From NCBI GenBank assembly GCA_934718275.1, contig CAKUZD010000013.1, forward strand, positions 1-10,228: a DNA stretch of 10,228 nt, read 5' to 3'. Origin of the DNA: an uncultured Candidatus Melainabacteria bacterium. Lineage in GTDB: Bacteria; Cyanobacteriota; Vampirovibrionia; Gastranaerophilales; Gastranaerophilaceae. This document shows, in pieces, positions 6,884-10,228 of the stretch (its first letter is position 1; every line of letters starts with the position of its first letter). The position numbers and the translations under genes are program-made. The notes beneath the pieces were generated by a model. That model had not been told where the DNA came from, did no database searches, and worked only from the letters and a program-made list of their open reading frames with translations.

Positions 6884-7565
6884 TTTTTAACACCTCCTTC
6901 AAAGTTATATCGTCAATTTCTTTTATTCCGTTTGATTTTGCGACCTGTTCCGCTTTACTGATAGTTTTTACCAATTGCCTGAATCGATTTATGCGAGTGT
7001 ATAAAAGCTTTTTGGCGCAATCCGTAAACGGGACTTCTGATAATTGGTCAATTATTGAAGTTATATCTTGTTTAGAGAACGGCTCAAATTTTATAATTTC
7101 TAATAATCTGTCATATAAATGCTTGTGCCTTTGGAGCCTTTTATTTGCCGTACCCATCCCGACTAAAACAATAGGAACATTTGTTTTGTCGTGAATGTCC
7201 CTTAAAGTTTCAACCGCCCGAGAATCAATAGTCAAATAGTCCGTTTCATCTACAATAATGGTTCTTGGGGTTTTGATTAATTGTGTCACCACTTGATTGA
7301 AGATATCTGAGAACTTGTTATAAGGAATCTCTCCTAATTCTTCAACCATCTCTTCTAATAACCAACGGGCAGACATAAGATTGGCACTCCTGATTAATAT
7401 TGCATCATTTTGTGCCGCCCACCAAGTGATTGCGTAAGTTTTGCCGAGCCCCGGTTCGCCATAAACAAGTCCCATTCCTGGGACTCCGTCTTCTCTTTCA
7501 CGCAGGCGGTTCATCATTGAGATTAGTTGTTTTACATTCTTTGTTTTTACGAAAACCTTTTTCAT
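6834..7565 (-). CDS. MuB-like AAA+ ATPase, transposition target-DNA activator
   Basis: I chose the ATG at 7563-7565: AAAGGAG lies 5 bases upstream and the codon overlaps the preceding stop as TAATG. The product is 243 residues. In Mu, MuB is an ATP-dependent DNA-binding protein that captures target DNA and activates the transposase. Visible motor parts are Walker A GEPGLGKT (36-43), Walker B RTIIVDETD (101-109) and a sensor strand IVLVGMGTANKRL (132-144). A C-terminal helical lid follows with a lysine/arginine-rich stretch. Compared with Mu MuB (about 312 residues), the N-terminal helix-turn-helix domain is missing, as the ATPase begins almost at once. The third operon gene, rich in HTH domains, could supply that missing function. 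Confidence 0.9.
   Translation of the reverse strand: MKKVFVKTKNVKQLISMMNRLREREDGVPGMGLVYGEPGLGKTYAITWWAAQNDAILIRSANLMSARWLLEEMVEELGEIPYNKFSDIFNQVVTQLIKTPRTIIVDETDYLTIDSRAVETLRDIHDKTNVPIVLVGMGTANKRLQRHKHLYDRLLEIIKFEPFSKQDITSIIDQLSEVPFTDCAKKLLYTRINRFRQLVKTISKAEQVAKSNGIKEIDDITLKEVLKNDDADAEKIELTNENS
6892..6899 (-). promoter_or_regulatory. Strong Shine-Dalgarno inside the MuB-like gene
   Basis: AAGGAGGT (6899 to 6892 on the minus strand) lies 8 bases before ATG 6883. It sits within the last coding codons of the MuB-like gene (Lys-Glu-Val). It decides the start of the third operon gene and explains the 50-base overlap. Confidence 0.75.
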
Positions 7566-7807
7566 TACTGCTCCTTTCCGTATATTTCTTTGTATTCGTC
7601 TGATTTTATGTAATTTGCAAGCCACGTTCTATCTTCAGGGCAAATGCACCCATTTTGCATATGCCATTCGTAGCGTTCATAGGAAGATTTAAATATCGGC
7701 CTTGCTACAATTGAGGTTTTAACTTTCGGTTCAAAATCATGTTTCGGCTTTGGCTCAGGTTGAACTGTTATTTCTTTAATCGGCTCGGGTTCAGGCAAGC
7801 GGATATT
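7565..7807 (-). CDS. Detached C-terminal segment of the MuA-like transposase (after an in-frame TAA)
   Basis: Eighty sense codons follow the transposase TAA in the same frame, ending in a TAA that overlaps the ATPase start (TAATG). The only usable start is a TTG at 7798, and no ribosome site precedes it. The content is a Pro/Glu/Lys linker (PEPEPIKEITVQPEPKPK) and then a compact block with ARPIFKSSYERYEWHMQNG and a DRTWLANYIKSDEYKEIYG tail. From memory, MuA-type transposases of many Mu-like phages end in just such a block, after an acidic or proline-rich linker; in Mu the C-terminus contacts MuB. I infer this is the transposase tail, made by read-through or reinitiation, or left over from a recent nonsense mutation. 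A separate 77-residue protein is the alternative. Confidence 0.65.
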   Translation of the reverse strand, partial: NIRLPEPEPIKEITVQPEPKPKHDFEPKVKTSIVARPIFKSSYERYEWHMQNGCICPEDRTWLANYIKSDEYKEIYGKEQ

Positions 7808-9637
7808 TTACATTAATTCTTTTTCAAGATAATCCATATCTTCTAAATTAAAATGTTCCCGAACTGCTTTAATCGTTTTTCTGCGAAGCTTTTGTTGTTT
7901 TTCAATCTTTTGTTTATAGTCCTCAATATCTTTAATATCGCCCATTTGATAAGCAAGCGGATGAGTCTCCGTTATGCGGTTTGCCTTGCATATAAATTCG
8001 CCCTTCATTGAATAAACTTTGATGTAAGACAAATCAAACAGGCTGTACTTTATAACTGTTTTTTCTTTGATACCGTAAAGTGCCTCGTCAAAATAATCAG
8101 CCTTCAAAAATCTTATTCCGTTTCTGCCGATTGATTTAATCTCTTGTGCCATCATCAAATCATCAAGCGAGTTTTCATCAATATTTTGTTTTTCAATTCC
8201 GTTTAAAACCTCTTGAATTGTTTTATCTTTATTGTTTGGACAAGGTTGGGAGTGTTTAAATTCAAGCCATTTTTCTATCATTTTGAGTGCTTGTTCTATT
8301 GTCGGGGTAAAACTATATTTTTCGTGGATATTTTTGTGCAACTTTTCGTTTCGCATCAAATATGCCGGCTTATTTTCAATGCTTGTCCCAATGTAACTTG
8401 GAATTAGCTTTTCAAAACTTTCCTGAAAATCCAAAAAGAAACGCTCGATGACTTTTGCTCGAGCGTTGTATGGAGTAGCATAGACAGGCTTTATTCCGAG
8501 TTTGTTGTAAACTCCTGTAAACCCTAATTCCTCAAACTTTTTATCCCCATTGAAGAATTTGCTTTTGAATGCTCTGCCGTTATCTTGATAAACGTATTCA
8601 GGAATATGATTCATTTTTAAGATTGCATTGCGTAGGGCAGACGCAATATTTTGTGTACATTCTTCAAGCATAATGTCGTACCCGACAAGTCCGCCCGATT
8701 TCCAATCCAAGAACCCAAGCAGAGTTGCTCGGCAGGGTTTTCCTGTAAATGGGTTTATCACTTGGAAGTTGAGCGTATGCCCGTCTGCGACAAGCACTTG
8801 CCCTGCTTTTAAAAGCGATGCGTTTCTTACAATAAACGGACTTACTTTATCCTTTAATGCTTTTTCACCATCTCTGGCAAGTGTCCATTTGTCATAATTG
8901 TTATCCCTGAACCACTCTGCGTACCTTCGGAAAGTTATATCTTTTGGCAAAATCTCTTGCCCGCGTTCTTTTAATATATGTTTAGTTAGTGAAATAGCTT
9001 TACCTATTGAAAAGGAACTTGGTGATAACAAAATTTGTATAAATATTTTAATCTGTTCCTCGTTTAAAGTTGTTCTATATTCTTTTCTTGTTGAATATTT
9101 ATATTGTCCGACTAATGCCGTCCAATCTTTGTTATAATCTAATAACGCTCGCCAGCGATAAAGAGAACCTATGGAGACTTTACCCAAGATTTTGAAAATC
9201 TCTTCTTGGAACATCCCTGTATTATATAATTGCAAGAATTCCTTATCGGGTATGTTGCCACCTGTTTTCAACTTGTCCCTTTTATATTCTTTTCTAAAAT
9301 TAAGCCACACATAAATCAGGTCGTACTTTGCGAGTGCAATTTTCCTTTGATTTTCGGATATCAGTTTTTCTTGTTTGATATTGAGGTTTGATAGTTCAAT
9401 AACCTCGTTCTCACAAGTTTTATAATCGTCATAATATTCCTGAAAATATTTGAGCTGAAGTTCTTCTTCAAGCGTTGATAATTTAATTTTGTATGTTTTT
9501 CCGCCACGAATATTTTCAACTTTATACTCATATTTATTCTGATTTAGTGCAAGCCGAACAGCTCGACGAGTAATGTTTTTGAGCTTCGCAAGTGTCTCAA
9601 CATCAATCCAAATATCGTTATTATTAATGTCTGCCAT
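7808..9637 (-). CDS. MuA-like DDE transposase
   Basis: The 609-residue protein starts at ATG 9635-9637, with AAGGA 6 bases upstream; a TTG 54 bases earlier lacks support. In Mu this enzyme binds the phage ends and performs DNA cleavage and strand transfer. Residues 8-60 form the N-terminal DNA-binding domain (NDIWIDVETLAKLKNITRRA). About 100-265 hold further end-binding helices, including SIGSLYRWRALL. The RNase H-like core has the triad D285 (VLVADGHT), D352 (VYQDNGRAF) and E398 (AKVIERFF); the D-D distance of 67 equals that of Mu. A beta-barrel domain (GIRFLKADYFDEALYG) and basic helices follow. It stops at TAA 7808-7810, short of the usual MuB-contacting tail, which continues in frame beyond the stop. 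An 11-bp repeat array lies upstream. Confidence 0.93.
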   Translation of the reverse strand: MADINNNDIWIDVETLAKLKNITRRAVRLALNQNKYEYKVENIRGGKTYKIKLSTLEEELQLKYFQEYYDDYKTCENEVIELSNLNIKQEKLISENQRKIALAKYDLIYVWLNFRKEYKRDKLKTGGNIPDKEFLQLYNTGMFQEEIFKILGKVSIGSLYRWRALLDYNKDWTALVGQYKYSTRKEYRTTLNEEQIKIFIQILLSPSSFSIGKAISLTKHILKERGQEILPKDITFRRYAEWFRDNNYDKWTLARDGEKALKDKVSPFIVRNASLLKAGQVLVADGHTLNFQVINPFTGKPCRATLLGFLDWKSGGLVGYDIMLEECTQNIASALRNAILKMNHIPEYVYQDNGRAFKSKFFNGDKKFEELGFTGVYNKLGIKPVYATPYNARAKVIERFFLDFQESFEKLIPSYIGTSIENKPAYLMRNEKLHKNIHEKYSFTPTIEQALKMIEKWLEFKHSQPCPNNKDKTIQEVLNGIEKQNIDENSLDDLMMAQEIKSIGRNGIRFLKADYFDEALYGIKEKTVIKYSLFDLSYIKVYSMKGEFICKANRITETHPLAYQMGDIKDIEDYKQKIEKQQKLRRKTIKAVREHFNLEDMDYLEKELM

Positions 9638-9677
9638 ACCGTATCCTTGTTTATTATTACAGCTACTGTATGTTAGA

Positions 9678-9870
9678 CTGCTTTCTCTCAAAATGGAAGT
9701 GTTTGAGGGGGAAATGTATTGTTTTGTGTCTGACTATATCTGAATTTTAAGCAGAAAATTTTATAAAACTGCTTTTGAACACCTTTTAAACGCAATTTAA
9801 ACGGGGTTTGAATTTATTATTCTAAAAAAATCTGCTGTTTTCTCTCAATTCTGCTTCCGTCTTTGAGGGG
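9678..9870 (-). repeat. Pair of imperfect 33-36 bp direct repeats
   Basis: On the minus strand both copies run CCCCTCAAA, a variable middle, then TTGAGAGAAA(G/A)CAG. Copy one is 9710 to 9678 (33 bases, middle of 10). Copy two is 9870 to 9835 (36 bases, middle of 13). Within each copy, CTCAAA and TTGAG form a short inverted pair, a dyad typical of protein binding. They flank the 11-bp array, so two sites with a regulatory array between them may form a looped complex. Confidence 0.5.
9769..9812 (-). promoter_or_regulatory. Array of four 11-bp repeats upstream of the transposition operon
   Basis: On the minus strand, units start at 9812, 9801, 9790 and 9779: TTCAAACCCCG, TTTAAATTGCG, TTTAAAAGGTG and TTCAAAAGCAG. 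All fit TTYAAAnnnnG with exact 11-base spacing. The array ends 131 bases before the transposase ATG. The first unit is identical to that of the mcrB array. In Mu, operators bound by the repressor sit upstream of the early genes and also act as a transposition enhancer. A similar role is plausible here but inferred. Confidence 0.65.
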
Positions 9871-10056
9871 CAAAATTAATCCGTTATTTTTTACACATAC
9901 TTTTAGAAAAGTCATGTACAAGTTTTGAAATTTATTTGAATAAAATCTTTATAAAATAGAGTCAGGGAAGCAATTTCCCCTTAAAAATTTTATTTCCGAC
10001 TTATGGGTAAATATAATAGAATTATGCAAAATAATTAAAATTCTAAAAGGCACAAT

Positions 10057-10085
10057 TTGCGGGGTTCTTCCGAGTTTAGTATAAA
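10057..10085 (+). promoter_or_regulatory. Rightward promoter near the window edge
   Basis: TTGCGG (10057-10062) and TATAAA (10080-10085) are 17 bases apart, giving a start near 10092. A perfect TATAAT at 10012-10017, with a poor -35, is a second rightward candidate just upstream. Both point away from the transposase operon, as the repressor promoter does in Mu. Confidence 0.4.
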
Positions 10086-10106
10086 TTTAAGGAGTCAAAT
10101 TTCCTC

Positions 10107-10219
10107 AAATGTCCGATTTTGGGCAATCGCCAAAACTCAAACATATTAGGGAAACTTGGCGATTTTATAAAATTTTATGGAAAGATACTGAACATTTTCA
10201 TCCTAATATCCGGACATTT
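10107..10219. repeat. Two overlapping inverted repeats at the window edge
   Basis: AAATGTCCG (10107-10115) pairs with CGGACATTT (10211-10219), 9 of 9 bases. Inside lies AATCGCCAA (10125-10133) with TTGGCGATT (10156-10164), also 9 of 9. A further CGGAC follows at 10220-10224. The two repeats do not share a centre, so they are likely two sets of protein sites rather than one large hairpin. They could be operators or transposase end sites; the sequence alone does not tell. Confidence 0.5.
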
Positions 10220-10228
10220 CGGACTTTT
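10109..10228 (+). CDS. Possible start of a rightward gene (partial, cut by window edge)
   Basis: An ATG at 10109 opens 40 codons to the edge of the window (MSDFGQSPKLKHIRETWRFY and onward) without a stop. A promoter match ends just upstream. An AAGGAG at 10089-10094 is 14 bases from the ATG, farther than usual, and a second frame is also open here. No motif is recognisable. In a Mu-like layout a repressor gene reading away from the transposase is expected at this place, which is the only reason to keep it. Confidence 0.25.
   Translation, partial: MSDFGQSPKLKHIRETWRFYKILWKDTEHFHPNIRTFRTF

Larger units (their letters stand above)
9638..10228. other. Control region upstream of the transposase, no convincing complete gene
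   Basis: This 591-base AT-rich stretch holds no reading frame with both a good start and good length, apart from a frame open at the right edge (10109). It contains the 33-36 bp repeat pair, the 11-bp array, promoter-like boxes and two inverted repeats near the edge, all listed separately. A TATAGT box at 9738-9733 (minus strand) could be the -10 of the transposase promoter, but no good -35 box matches it at normal spacing, so an activator may be needed. In Mu, the repressor gene, operators and left end occupy this position. No repressor is visible here. Confidence 0.6.

Noticed and set aside
7566..7625. Longer version of the MuB-like ATPase starting at 7625
   Set aside because: It would overlap the upstream tail frame by about 60 bases, and the added residues do not resemble MuB; ATG 7565 has AAAGGAG and the TAATG junction.
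8213..9137. Several plus-strand frames inside the transposase gene
   Set aside because: They are antisense shadows of the well-supported MuA-like gene, and their translations show no domain pattern.
9638..9691. Upstream TTG start for the transposase, adding 18 residues
   Set aside because: No ribosome site precedes the TTG at 9691, while ATG 9637 has AAGGA at 6 bases and starts directly before the conserved N-terminal domain.
9817..9915. 32-codon minus-strand frame in the control region (a possible Ner-like gene)
   Set aside because: Too short for Ner, no ribosome site before the ATG, and no helix-turn-helix pattern.
1..10228. CRISPR array, tRNA or rRNA genes, insertion sequence ends
   Set aside because: No regularly spaced long direct repeats, no cloverleaf-like segment and no IS terminal repeats were seen by eye; the only transposase belongs to the Mu-like operon.

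Overview
The window is most of the early half of a Mu-like transposable prophage (or phage) from an AT-rich bacterium that uses the standard genetic code. The key evidence is a DDE transposase of the MuA type followed by a MuB-type AAA+ ATPase. Purine-rich ribosome sites of the AAGGAG kind and a base composition of roughly one third G+C fit a low-GC, possibly gut-associated host, but nothing seen here fixes the taxon. The main phage reading direction is right to left (minus strand).

Layout from right to left. 10228-9638 is the control region ahead of the transposase. It has no convincing complete gene, but it holds rightward promoter-like sequences, inverted repeats, a pair of imperfect 33-36 bp repeats and an array of four 11-bp units. 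9637-5639 is the transposition operon: a MuA-like transposase, an 80-codon stretch in the same frame just after its TAA stop that looks like the transposase C-terminus, a MuB-like ATPase joined by a TAATG overlap, and a third DNA-binding protein. That third protein carries a domain resembling the N-terminus of the transposase but has no catalytic DDE core. 5636-4462 is a cargo island with two divergent genes: a probable restriction-endonuclease-fold protein (plus strand) and a DUF4186-type gene (minus strand) broken by an in-frame TGA. 4403-1089 is an mcrB-mcrC pair encoding a Type IV (modification-dependent) restriction system. Its McrB appears to carry an EVE/PUA-like reader domain ahead of the motor. 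443-1076 holds three small overlapping or closely packed genes on the plus strand, convergent with mcrC. 276-1 is the start of a leftward gene for a helix-turn-helix protein of the DUF1804 / small-terminase type, where the packaging and late module probably begins.

How it may work together. The transposase, ATPase and third protein would drive replicative transposition. The cargo between early and late modules (mcrBC, the nuclease-like protein, DUF4186) looks like a defence island carried by the phage, which could exclude other phages with modified DNA. The most unusual link is regulatory. An array of four 11-bp repeats (about one DNA turn each) lies upstream of the transposition operon, and a matching array lies just upstream of mcrB. 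This suggests that one phage regulator controls both the lytic functions and the restriction cargo.
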